A DNA stretch of 64,000 nt from COE1 sp910588595 (GTDB lineage: Bacteria; Bacillota; Clostridia; Lachnospirales; Lachnospiraceae): the NCBI GenBank assembly GCA_948957135.1, contig CARDBT010000013.1, positions 1 to 64,000 on the forward strand, given 5' to 3'. Shown piece after piece: positions 26,914-34,944 of the stretch. Made by a program: the position numbers and the translations under genes. The first letter of the stretch is position 1. Every line of letters starts with the position of its first letter. The notes below the pieces were generated by a model. It made no database searches, was not told the DNA's origin, and saw only the letters and a list, made by a program, of their open reading frames with translations.

Positions 26914-29900
26914 TCATGCAAACTGCTGTGACTCCACACCGATCGTCACATTTTCTCCATTGACATTCCATTCTTTGGCGTTGGCAAAACCGCTCCCGCC
27001 GTAAACAAACGCATCTGCCAGCACTTTATCACCGATCACTTTCTCGTTTTTCTTAACGACCTCTGCAATCGTGTCATTGCCGCTGATATAGACCTTGATG
27101 TGATCCATGACCTCAAATCCAGAGTCTTTTCGCATGTTCTGTACCTTGCTGATCACCTCGTAGACAAATCCTTCCTCCACAAGTGCCTCTGTCAGGTTGG
27201 TATCAAGCACGACCGTGACTGTATTATCCGCCTCAGTTACGTACCCCTCCTTCTGCGAGATGTCGATCAGCAGATCCTCCTCCGCGAGTTTCACCTCTGT
27301 ACCATTCACATCAAAAGCAATGAAACCGTCTGCCTTCAGCGCATCCATCGCCGCATTGCCATCGATCGCAGAAAGCTTTTCCCTGATGCCGCCGAGCTGT
27401 TTTCCGTACTTTGGTCCCACCGTCTTTAGCTGCGGCTTGAACGTGTAGGTCGTAAACTCCCTGACATCATCCGTAAACACGACCTTCTTGACATTGAGCT
27501 CGTCCTCGATGATCTCCTGATAAAATGCGTCCAGCGTAAACGGCGCCTTGATGAACATGGTGCTGATCGGCTGCCTGTTCTTGATATTTGCCGTATTTCT
27601 GCAGGCGCGCCCCATGACAACCGTCTTTAGCACCGCCTCCATGTCCGCCTCGAGCTGCTTGTCGATAAGCTTTTCATCGACCGCCGGGAAGTCGCACAGA
27701 TGGATGCTCTCCGGCGCAGACTTGTCGATGCTGCACACGAGATTCCGGTAGATGTCCTCTGTCATGAACGGAATCATGGGCGCCGCCGCCTTTGCGATCG
27801 TCACAAGCGCGGTGTAGAGCGTCATGTAGGCATTGATCTTATCCTGCTCCATGCCCTTTGCCCAGAAGCGCTCGCGGCTGCGCCTCACATACCAGTTGCT
27901 CATCTCGTCGACAAACTCCTGCAGAGCCCTTGCCGCCTCGGGAATCCTGTAATTCTCCAGGTTATAATCCACTTCTCCCACCACAGTGTTGAGCTTTGAC
28001 AAGAGCCACTTATCCATCACCGGCAGCTTGTCGTACTCAAGCGTGTATTTCGTCGCGTCAAACGCGTCGATATTTGCGTAGAGCACAAAGAATGCGTACG
28101 TGTTCCACAGCGTACCCATGAATTTGCGCTGCCCCTCCTGCACTGCCTTTCCGTGAAAACGGTTCGGGAGCCACGGCGCTGAATTGACATAGAAATACCA
28201 GCGGATCGCATCGGCACCATACGTCTCGAGCGCCTCAAACGGATCGACCGCATTGCCCTTTGACTTGGACATCTTCTGCCCATTCTCATCCTGCACATGA
28301 CCAAGTACGATGACATTTTCATACGGCGCTTTATTAAACAAAAGTGTAGATTCTGCCATCAGCGAGTAGAACCAGCCGCGCGTCTGATCCACCGCCTCGG
28401 AGATAAACTGCGCCGGGAACTGCTGCTCAAACAGCTCCTTATTTTCAAACGGATAGTGGTGCTGCGCAAACGGCATCGCGCCGGAGTCAAACCAGCAGTC
28501 GATCACCTCCGGAACTCTGTGCATCTCCTTTCCGCAATCGGAACACTTGAACGTCACCTCGTCGATATACGGTCTGTGCAGCTCCACCTGTGCGGCATCG
28601 GGATTGCCGCTTCTGTCCGCAAGCTCCTGTCTGCTGCCGATGCACTCCTGATGACCGCACTCGCACTCCCACACATTCAGCGGCGTCCCCCAGTAGCGGT
28701 TGCGCGAGATGCCCCAGTCCTGGATATTTTCAAGCCAGTCCCCGAAACGTCCCTTGCCGATGGACTCCGGAATCCAGTTCACAGTGTTATTATTTCTGAC
28801 CAGATCATCTTTCACAGCTGTCATCTTGATAAACCAGGACTCGCGCGCATAGTAGATGAGCGGCGTGTCACAGCGCCAGCAGTGCGGGTACTCATGCTCA
28901 AATTTCGGCGCATCGAACAAAAGCCCCTTCTCCTCCAGATCTTTCAGGATCATCGGATCAGCCTTCTTCACAAAAACGCCTGCGTAAGATGTCTCCTCCG
29001 TCATTTCACCCTTGCCGTTAACAAGCTGCACAAACGGCAGGTCATATTTTCTGCCGACATTGGCATCGTCCTCACCAAACGCCGGCGCAATGTGTACGAT
29101 ACCAGTACCGTCTGTCATGGTGACATAGTTGTCACAAGTGATAAAATGGGCTTTCTTGTGCTGCTTTTCGATGATCCCCGCCGCAAAGTCAAACAGCGGT
29201 TCATACGCTTTGCGCTCCAGATCAGTACCCTTATATGTTTCCAGCACTTCAAACGGTTTGTCACCCTCATTCTCCGCCAGTTTTCCGAGAACTTTATCGA
29301 GAAGCGCCTCCGCCATGTAGTACGTGTAACCGTCAACAGCCTTCACTTTACAGTAGGTCTCATCCGGATTGACGCAGAGCGCCACGTTTGAGGGGAGTGT
29401 CCAGGGTGTCGTCGTCCACGCAAGGAAATACGCCTCCTCGCCGACTACCTTGAACCGCACGACTGCCGAGCGCTCCTTGACAGTCTTATAGCCCTGTGCG
29501 ACCTCCTGTGAGGAGAGCGGTGTCCCGCATCTCGGACAGTAGGGCACGATCTTGAATCCCTTATACAACAGCTTTTTATTCCAGATCTCCTTCAATGCCC
29601 ACCACTCGGACTCGATAAAATTATCATGGTACGTGACGTAGGGATCATCCATATCCGCCCAGAAACCGACTGTTCCCGAGAAATCCTCCCACATACCCTT
29701 ATACTTCCACACGGATTCCTTGCACTTTTTGATAAAGGGCTCCATGCCGTACTCCTCGATCTGCTCCTTGCCGTTGAGCCCCAGAAGCTTCTCAACCTCA
29801 AGCTCGACAGGAAGACCATGCGTATCCCAGCCCGCCTTCCTCGGCACCATATATCCCTTCATGGTGCGGTAGCGCGGGATCATATCCTTGATGACGCGCG

Positions 29901-30081
29901 TCAGCACATGCCCGATATGCGGCTTGCCGTTTGCAGTCGGCGGTCCGTCATAGAAAGTGTACGTCTCGCCCTCCCTGCGGCTGTCCATACTCTTTTGAAA
30001 GATATCGTTGTCCTTCCAGAATTTTTCTACATTCTTTTCTCTGTCCACAAAATTCAGGTTTGCGTCTACCTTATTATACAT
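26914..30081 (-). CDS. ileS: Isoleucine--tRNA ligase, IleS2-like
   Basis: A 1055-residue class I synthetase for isoleucine. The HIGH motif is in PPTANGKPHIGHVLTRVIKD. An editing domain follows (AWTTTPWTLPSNVALCV), then KMSKS in ENGQKMSKSKGNAVDPFEAL. The anticodon domain and a C-terminal extension with DUF5915-like segments end the protein. The length and the HIGH-region wording match the larger eukaryotic-like IleS2 class, which in other bacteria is often insensitive to mupirocin. ATG 30081 follows GGAGAAG. The longer reading is leader. A T-box leader with an AUC specifier lies upstream, separated by a repeat element. Confidence 0.96.
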   Translation of the reverse strand: MYNKVDANLNFVDREKNVEKFWKDNDIFQKSMDSRREGETYTFYDGPPTANGKPHIGHVLTRVIKDMIPRYRTMKGYMVPRKAGWDTHGLPVELEVEKLLGLNGKEQIEEYGMEPFIKKCKESVWKYKGMWEDFSGTVGFWADMDDPYVTYHDNFIESEWWALKEIWNKKLLYKGFKIVPYCPRCGTPLSSQEVAQGYKTVKERSAVVRFKVVGEEAYFLAWTTTPWTLPSNVALCVNPDETYCKVKAVDGYTYYMAEALLDKVLGKLAENEGDKPFEVLETYKGTDLERKAYEPLFDFAAGIIEKQHKKAHFITCDNYVTMTDGTGIVHIAPAFGEDDANVGRKYDLPFVQLVNGKGEMTEETSYAGVFVKKADPMILKDLEEKGLLFDAPKFEHEYPHCWRCDTPLIYYARESWFIKMTAVKDDLVRNNNTVNWIPESIGKGRFGDWLENIQDWGISRNRYWGTPLNVWECECGHQECIGSRQELADRSGNPDAAQVELHRPYIDEVTFKCSDCGKEMHRVPEVIDCWFDSGAMPFAQHHYPFENKELFEQQFPAQFISEAVDQTRGWFYSLMAESTLLFNKAPYENVIVLGHVQDENGQKMSKSKGNAVDPFEALETYGADAIRWYFYVNSAPWLPNRFHGKAVQEGQRKFMGTLWNTYAFFVLYANIDAFDATKYTLEYDKLPVMDKWLLSKLNTVVGEVDYNLENYRIPEAARALQEFVDEMSNWYVRRSRERFWAKGMEQDKINAYMTLYTALVTIAKAAAPMIPFMTEDIYRNLVCSIDKSAPESIHLCDFPAVDEKLIDKQLEADMEAVLKTVVMGRACRNTANIKNRQPISTMFIKAPFTLDAFYQEIIEDELNVKKVVFTDDVREFTTYTFKPQLKTVGPKYGKQLGGIREKLSAIDGNAAMDALKADGFIAFDVNGTEVKLAEEDLLIDISQKEGYVTEADNTVTVVLDTNLTEALVEEGFVYEVISKVQNMRKDSGFEVMDHIKVYISGNDTIAEVVKKNEKVIGDKVLADAFVYGGSGFANAKEWNVNGENVTIGVESQQFA

Positions 30082-30172
30082 TTTTTCTTCTCCTTTCATT
30101 TTTTTCATTGCGGAGCAATGTTCTCCTCTCCACCCATGCACCACCTTAACGGCGTCCTTCCCTGCACAGGGC

Positions 30173-30268
30173 TGTGCTATCGAGCATGGAAGTTTGTTTC
30201 TCCCCACTCGCACTGGGCGTCCGTCAGCTTCTGCTGGCATTCTTCCTCGGGATGCCCGTGTGCATAAA
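30173..30268. repeat. Dispersed intergenic repeat, copy in the ileS leader
   Basis: It begins TGTGCTATCGAGCA and ends TGTGCATAAA. The internal landmarks TCTCCCCACTCGC and CAGC...GCTG are shared, in order and spacing, with 49432-49525. It sits between the T-box terminator and the ileS start codon, so it is transcribed in the mature mRNA. Confidence 0.6.
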
Positions 30269-30269
30269 A

Positions 30270-30600
30270 AGGCTCTCATCCTGTAAATAGGACAAGAGCC
30301 TCGCAATCGTTGTACCACCTAATTACAGCGTACTCCATCTTAATCCACCCTTTCGTCCGCAAAAGCATCAAAAGATTTTATACACGTTCCCTTTAACGCC
30401 GGAAAATGCGTCAGTACCTACTCTGCTCCTACTATGCCATTTAAGCGCACCTGAACATTTCAGCCTGCAACTCAGGAGTGATCTTCGACAATCCCATACT
30501 CGTACTGGTTCCCACCTTGAACATAGTCCCAAAATATTCCTGCCATCAATCCGCCCACATTGTGTATGATCTGTACTGGCTAACACAAAGCATTGTTCTT
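30270..30600 (-). promoter_or_regulatory. T-box riboswitch of ileS (specifier AUC)
   Basis: The minus-strand leader carries the T-box AGGTGGTACAACG (within 30302-30320). A terminator stem AGGCTCTTGTCCT/AGGATGAGAGCCT (30270-30301) with a T-run follows it. In Stem I, GTCGAAG-ATC-ACTCCTGAG places the specifier AUC at 30480-30482, matching isoleucine. Uncharged tRNA-Ile should allow readthrough into ileS. Confidence 0.93.
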
Positions 30601-30690
30601 CATGCTTTTGCATTGCTCTTCATGCCTTTGCATTGTTCTTCATGCTTTTGCATTGCTCTTCATGCTTTTGCATTGCTCTTCATGCTTTTG
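30591..30690. repeat. Five tandem 20-bp repeats
   Basis: Five contiguous copies of CATTGCTCTTCATGCTTTTG, each differing by at most two positions (mostly C/T changes), without spacers. They lie between the ileS promoter and Stem I of its T-box, so they are in the transcribed leader. Confidence 0.95.
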
Positions 30691-30846
30691 CACATTACAC
30701 TGCTTGCATTCAACACAAATCATTCACAAACTGTGATCTCACAACCGACAAAAATACGCATCCTCCATGCCCATCCAGCTCTCTGCGACTTTCTGACACT
30801 GTGTACTGTCTCCGTCATCGTCTTTGTTAATATAATAGATAGTATT

Positions 30847-30876
30847 AGTATAAAACCCACTCTTCTCACTTGTCAA
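30847..30876 (-). promoter_or_regulatory. Probable ileS promoter
   Basis: On the minus strand, TTGACA (30871-30876) and TATACT (30847-30852) have an 18-bp spacer. The transcript would run through the five 20-bp repeats before entering the T-box leader. Confidence 0.6.
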
Positions 30877-30923
30877 GTAAAAAAGCCAAATTACAATCCG
30901 CATCACCACTATGCTTTCTCACA

Positions 30924-30947
30924 GACTTCGCACCATGGTGCGAAGTC
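30924..30947. repeat. 24-bp perfect palindrome
   Basis: The arms GACTTCGCACCA/TGGTGCGAAGTC meet without a loop, about 50 bp upstream of the ileS -35. The remaining stretch from 30948 to 31255 is AT-rich, and I see no gene in it. Confidence 0.8.
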
Positions 30948-31255
30948 CTGGGCTGAACTGTAACTCCGCATCCATTATAATTAAAGACTGCACTATTTCT
31001 GTTCATAACTGACAATGGCGGCAACAAAGCATATTCAAACTAATATTCGATAATATATGGCGTTATTCTCGAGCATGTTTGAAAGTTGCTTTCTGGCAGA
31101 TGTGCACGATTTGCGAGAGATAAATCATCTTACATACCCGCTCTGACAAAAGCGCACAATAATGTTTCAGAATATTTTTTAATTATCAATGTAGTAAAAT
31201 AAGCCAACACAGCCTGCTGCACCTCCTTTAATTGGTGCAAAATAGACAAATTTCG

Positions 31256-31304
31256 CCACTGGTCAATTCTGACCCTTGAAAAGTGGACCAAATATGCTTA
31301 CAGT
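31256..31304 (+). promoter_or_regulatory. Probable promoter and nested inverted repeat of the peptide gene
   Basis: TTGAAA (31276-31281) and TACAGT (31299-31304) are 17 bp apart. Overlapping the -35 is a nested inverted repeat: CCACT (31256)...AGTGG (31282-31286) enclosing GGTCA-ATTC-TGACC. It could be the operator of the facing regulator. The wording also recalls terminal repeats of IS21-like elements, so an IS remnant is possible. Confidence 0.42.
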
Positions 31305-31356
31305 AATATTATCTTAACTATTTCATTCCTCATAGTTAAAGACGAAACCTTAATTC

Positions 31357-31386
31357 TGCGGACTGCGCTTCTATGTGCAGTCCGCA
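31357..31386 (+). promoter_or_regulatory. Leader hairpin upstream of the peptide gene
   Basis: A 10-bp perfect stem TGCGGACTGC/GCAGTCCGCA with a 10-nt loop, about 95 nt before the peptide ATG. No T-run follows, so it is not a clear terminator. A second small stem CGTTAT/ATAACG lies just before the ribosome site. Confidence 0.55.
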
Positions 31387-31481
31387 TCTTAAGAAACTGT
31401 TGATCAAAAACGAAACAGGATCGTTATTTTATAACGCTTCCTATATCAATCTCAAAATTATATTATGGAGGGGCTGTTCAA

Positions 31482-31652
31482 ATGAAAAATTTAAATCTCA
31501 AAAAACTACTTTTGATGCTTGCAGTTGTGATTATCGTACAAAATGGCGTTATTATCGCATCGAATGTTAACGGAAATACCGGCTCTAGCTCAGATGAATA
31601 CGGTATTGCTCCATGTAGTGACTTACCAGTAATTGATGAAAGTTACAACTGA
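31482..31652 (+). CDS. Small exported-peptide precursor (candidate signalling peptide)
   Basis: A 56-residue ORF with a strong ribosome site (GGAGGGG, 8 nt before the ATG). Residues 1-8 are basic (MKNLNLKK) and 9-29 hydrophobic (LLLMLAVVIIVQNG...), a signal-peptide or TM-like segment. A short polar tail, NVNGNTGSSSDEYGIAPC, then SDLPVIDESYN, has a single cysteine at 45. The 3' end overlaps the facing regulator gene by 10 bp (31643-31652). Secreted pheromone precursors of the Phr/PapR/SHP type have this build. No AgrB-like processing gene is nearby. Alternatives are a small membrane toxin, or a membrane microprotein that interacts with the regulator's transcript. No family is recognised. Confidence 0.6.
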   Translation: MKNLNLKKLLLMLAVVIIVQNGVIIASNVNGNTGSSSDEYGIAPCSDLPVIDESYN

Positions 31653-33514
31653 TATAGTTTGTCTTTATAAAAGTCCTCATATACTGTTTGTCCGTAAAAA
31701 TGACTGAGTATAGCACATTGATTCAAAATTTCAGTCATTTTTTCTTTATTTGATCTCCGTTTTATTTGATTCTCCTGTTCCATTTCATTCCACCCAATCT
31801 CATATAAAGCATTACTAATCAACCACATTCTCTTATGTGTTAAATCCTCTCTTAATACTTTTCTATCCAAGTTTGCTGCATCTTGATGTTTACCCATATT
31901 TCCTAATTCATTTACAATAAATATTACAACATACTCATACACTGCTATGCAGTCCGACAATGCATTTTGACTTTCGTACAAATCAAAAAAATGTAATAAA
32001 AAATTGATATGACTTCTTTTATCCATACCTTCCAGTCCATATAACATATTTCGAATGCATGAAACTTCCATTTCTGTTAAATACATTTCTTTTTTACAAA
32101 CCAACTTTTCCAAATTCAGTGTACATCTAAGAGCTATCTCTTCCCGCCTAATAAAATCTTTTTTAGAAATCTTCCCTTCTCGCCAATCCAGCGATGCTTC
32201 TAACTCTATCATATATTGTTTATTTTCTGGAATTTCTAATGATATCTTCTTTTTCATCTGGTTCATTAATTCTCTACATCTATTAAACTTCTGGTTATTA
32301 CGACTAATGATCATTTCATCTCTCAACCTCAGCACTTCCCTATCATTTGTCACCAGACGAGCGCGCTGAAATTCCTTGGACAGCCCAAGCCTTCTGAGCA
32401 AGGCATTCAAAGCCTCCTGCTGCATGTTTGCTTCCTTCTTCTCTGCCCTGCGCAGTGTCCTAACAGAACAGATCTCTTTGCATAATTCCTTCTGCGTAAG
32501 ACCGCACATCTCCCTGCGAATGCGCAGAACATCTCCGATATAAAATACCCATCTCTGTCGATACAGATATGTACAATCCTGCATATATGCTGGCACGTTA
32601 CATTCTGCCGAAAGCTTTTTGAGCAGCTCTGCCAGTTCCATGCTCTCCTGATATTCTGTCCGCAGTTTTGCACTTTTTGCCCCCGCTGCTCCCAAGCATT
32701 CCAATATATTAATCTTCATCTCCAGAAGTTCCAGCAGAAAATATGCCCTTCCCGTATCCCGCAGCATTTCGACTGCCTGGTTACAGACCTTCAGGCATTC
32801 ACTCCAATCCTCCGTTTGCCGGTTATCACGTCCGACAAAAATCTCCTGCAGATAGTAATACACGATCTTCGGATAAACCTTTACCCTTGACAGATCATCG
32901 AAAACAGCGCTTTCCACAAATGTCATTAAATCTTTGCACTTTGCTGCAAAATCCTCTCCCTTATGATAAAATTCGTACTCAAGGATCATATTGACCTCTT
33001 GAATAGATAACAATTTCTTCTCCAGACACAGGTTCTCTATATCAGGAACCGTACACCTCACAGCAGCATCATAACAGGCTGCGATCTCACACCAGTCTGT
33101 CTCCTGCTGCTTTAAGATCTCTGCCTGCATCACAAGACAGAACTGCCGCTTGATCCTGTCATTCACAGGCGCTTCTTTTTCATATGCCAAAACCAGTTCC
33201 TGCGCACTTTGTGTGTCACGCCGTTCTATGGCGTACAAGATATTCCGCTGATGATCCCACGCTCTATAGTCCTCAATATTCAACAGATTTTCGTACATGT
33301 CGCTCGCGATCCCCAATCTCCCCAACAGACGGTCTCGCACACTTTTGGGTATCGGACGCTGCCCCTTCTCAATCCTTGCGAGCCGGCTGACTGTCATCAA
33401 TCCCTCCGCCAATTGATCCAGATACACTTTTTCTTCAATGCGGACCCTTTTCAAAAATATGTAAAAATCCTGCTCTGACTCTGGTATTGTATCTTTATCA
33501 TCTTTTCTCTTCAT
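31643..33514 (-). CDS. Large XRE-type regulator with two HTH domains and helical repeats
   Basis: A 623-residue cytoplasmic protein. HTH1 is at about residues 17-71 (FLKRVRIEEKVYLDQLAEGL, then VSRLARIEKGQRPIP). A long all-helical TPR-like region follows. HTH2 is at about 327-379 (VLRIRREMCGLTQKELCKEI, then VRTLRRAEKKEANM). A second helical region runs to the end. HTH plus helical repeats is the build of Rgg/PlcR/NprR peptide receptors, but those are about 300-420 residues with one HTH, so this looks like a tandem arrangement. ATG 33514 is preferred to an upstream in-frame TTG that has no ribosome site. It converges on and overlaps the small peptide gene. Confidence 0.72.
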   Translation of the reverse strand: MKRKDDKDTIPESEQDFYIFLKRVRIEEKVYLDQLAEGLMTVSRLARIEKGQRPIPKSVRDRLLGRLGIASDMYENLLNIEDYRAWDHQRNILYAIERRDTQSAQELVLAYEKEAPVNDRIKRQFCLVMQAEILKQQETDWCEIAACYDAAVRCTVPDIENLCLEKKLLSIQEVNMILEYEFYHKGEDFAAKCKDLMTFVESAVFDDLSRVKVYPKIVYYYLQEIFVGRDNRQTEDWSECLKVCNQAVEMLRDTGRAYFLLELLEMKINILECLGAAGAKSAKLRTEYQESMELAELLKKLSAECNVPAYMQDCTYLYRQRWVFYIGDVLRIRREMCGLTQKELCKEICSVRTLRRAEKKEANMQQEALNALLRRLGLSKEFQRARLVTNDREVLRLRDEMIISRNNQKFNRCRELMNQMKKKISLEIPENKQYMIELEASLDWREGKISKKDFIRREEIALRCTLNLEKLVCKKEMYLTEMEVSCIRNMLYGLEGMDKRSHINFLLHFFDLYESQNALSDCIAVYEYVVIFIVNELGNMGKHQDAANLDRKVLREDLTHKRMWLISNALYEIGWNEMEQENQIKRRSNKEKMTEILNQCAILSHFYGQTVYEDFYKDKLYQL

Positions 33515-33621
33515 TTCTCTTTTGATGTTCCTCTCCGCCAAGACATGTAAACAAAAATAACTTATGAATCAAATAAATCTCTTCACAAGTTTTTCTAGCG
33601 CATAAAAAAGATTGTTCAAAC

Positions 33622-33655
33622 ATGCTATAAATTGTTTATAATCAATTTATAGCAT
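33622..33655 (-). promoter_or_regulatory. 13-bp inverted repeat in the regulator's promoter region
   Basis: Perfect arms ATGCTATAAATTG (33622-33634) and CAATTTATAGCAT (33643-33655) with an 8-bp centre, about 110 bp upstream of the regulator's ATG. Its AT-rich core includes -10-like hexamers on the minus strand (TATAAA). It would suit a dimeric operator, most simply for self-regulation. Confidence 0.5.
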
Positions 33656-33670
33656 TTTACAGACGCAAAC

Positions 33671-33707
33671 AAGGGACAGAGTTGTCCAAGCAACAACTCT
33701 GTCCCTT
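33671..33707. terminator. Strong bidirectional hairpin terminator
   Basis: Perfect 15-bp arms AAGGGACAGAGTTGT and ACAACTCTGTCCCTT with a 7-nt loop, 22 nt after the stop of the CdaR-like gene. It separates that gene from the regulator's promoter. Confidence 0.85.
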
Positions 33708-33728
33708 TGCCGACAGGACATCATCCCT

Positions 33729-34814
33729 TTATTCCAAAGAATCGATATATTTCATGTAATTGACAACCATCAGCGCGATCTTAAATGTCAATGCATCATC
33801 AAATTTCCTGATGTCAAGTCCGGTGGACTGATGCAGCTTTTCTATCCTGTATACAAGCGTATTTCGATGCACATACAGCTGCCTTGAAGTCTCTGATACA
33901 TTGAGATTGTTGTCAAAGAATTTCTGTACCGTCGTCAGAATCTCATCGTCAAGATCATCGGGAATATTGTCACCAAAGATCTCCTTCATGAAGATACGGC
34001 ACAGATTGATCGGAAGTTGATAGATCAATCGTCCTATACCAAGTGTATTGTAGGCACTGATCGACTTTTCCATGTAGAAGATCATACCCACATCGCGCGC
34101 CATCTTTGCCTCCTTATAGGATTTGGACACTTCCTTGAGTTCAGGTACAATCGTCCCATAAGATACCTTTGTGATCAGCATCGCCTCTGCATTGAGCATG
34201 TCCACGATCACCTGGGCAGTCTGCTCCACTTCCTCATAAGCCTCCAGCGAGCTCACTTCTTTGATCAGAATGATATTTTTCCGTTCCACAGCCGTCAGAT
34301 AGCACCCTGCCTGTCCCTCAAAAATATTCTTCAACATCTCCATGGAAATGTTATCCTTGTCATTCTGAGCCTCGATCAGATACACCACACGCGGTATCTC
34401 CGAAGCAATGTGAAGCTTTTTGGCCCGGTTATAGATATCGACCAGCAGCAGATTGTCGAGCAGCAGATTTTGAAAGAAATTGTTCTTGTCAAAATGCTCC
34501 TTGTATGCGATAACCAGATTTTGTATCTGACTGACTGCCACCTTTCCGATCATATAAGCGTCTGCTCCAGCGCCCTTGGCGATCAGCACATAGAGCACAT
34601 CGCCATCCTCGAGAACTTTCAGCATATGATACCCGCCTACGATCTGGCTGTCGGCTGGTGAACTGACAAAATTTTTCACCAGTTCCTGTGATACATTCCT
34701 GTTGTCAAACGTTGTTGCTACCGTAATTCCTTCCATATCGATCACGCACAGATCGATCTTTGTTATGACCTTTAACTCGTCAATACTTGTCTGAATTACC
34801 TGGTTTGAAATCAC
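33729..34814 (-). CDS. CdaR/PucR-type transcriptional regulator
   Basis: A 361-residue regulator. Its N-terminal region (MISNQVIQTSIDELKVITKI, GITVATTFDN) resembles the CdaR sugar-diacid recognition domain. The C-terminus is a PucR-type HTH_30 (NLNVSETSRQLYVHRNTLVY, RIEKLHQSTGLDIRKFDDAL). Such proteins usually activate carbohydrate or diacid uptake genes. The gene next to it encodes an MsmK-like sugar ATPase, so a role in carbohydrate transport is plausible. A strong terminator lies between the two, so they are separate transcripts. The ligand is unknown. Confidence 0.83.
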   Translation of the reverse strand: MISNQVIQTSIDELKVITKIDLCVIDMEGITVATTFDNRNVSQELVKNFVSSPADSQIVGGYHMLKVLEDGDVLYVLIAKGAGADAYMIGKVAVSQIQNLVIAYKEHFDKNNFFQNLLLDNLLLVDIYNRAKKLHIASEIPRVVYLIEAQNDKDNISMEMLKNIFEGQAGCYLTAVERKNIILIKEVSSLEAYEEVEQTAQVIVDMLNAEAMLITKVSYGTIVPELKEVSKSYKEAKMARDVGMIFYMEKSISAYNTLGIGRLIYQLPINLCRIFMKEIFGDNIPDDLDDEILTTVQKFFDNNLNVSETSRQLYVHRNTLVYRIEKLHQSTGLDIRKFDDALTFKIALMVVNYMKYIDSLE

Positions 34815-34893
34815 TGTTCACTTCCTCCTATCTCGTTATAGTACGCTTCTGCGAGGAACCATAAAGATATTATGTCTTTACAATTTCTAAAAA

Positions 34894-34919
34894 ACCCGGG
34901 TGAAACATTTCACCCGGGT
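34894..34919. terminator. Terminator after msmK-like gene
   Basis: Perfect 12-bp arms ACCCGGGTGAAA/TTTCACCCGGGT with a 2-nt centre, followed on the minus strand by TTTTTT. A classic Rho-independent terminator. Confidence 0.95.
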
Positions 34920-34944
34920 ACTTTACCACTAATATCACAAATAA

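Noticed and set aside
30368..30613. Minus-strand ORF of 81 codons
   Set aside because: It lies within the ileS T-box leader, where conserved RNA motifs explain the sequence.
30591..30690. CRISPR array
   Set aside because: The 20-bp units are directly adjacent without spacers, and no cas gene is nearby.
31482..31652. AgrD-type cyclic autoinducer precursor
   Set aside because: There is one cysteine in a suitable place, but no AgrB protease gene adjacent and no typical conserved AgrD tail, so a linear peptide is the better first guess.
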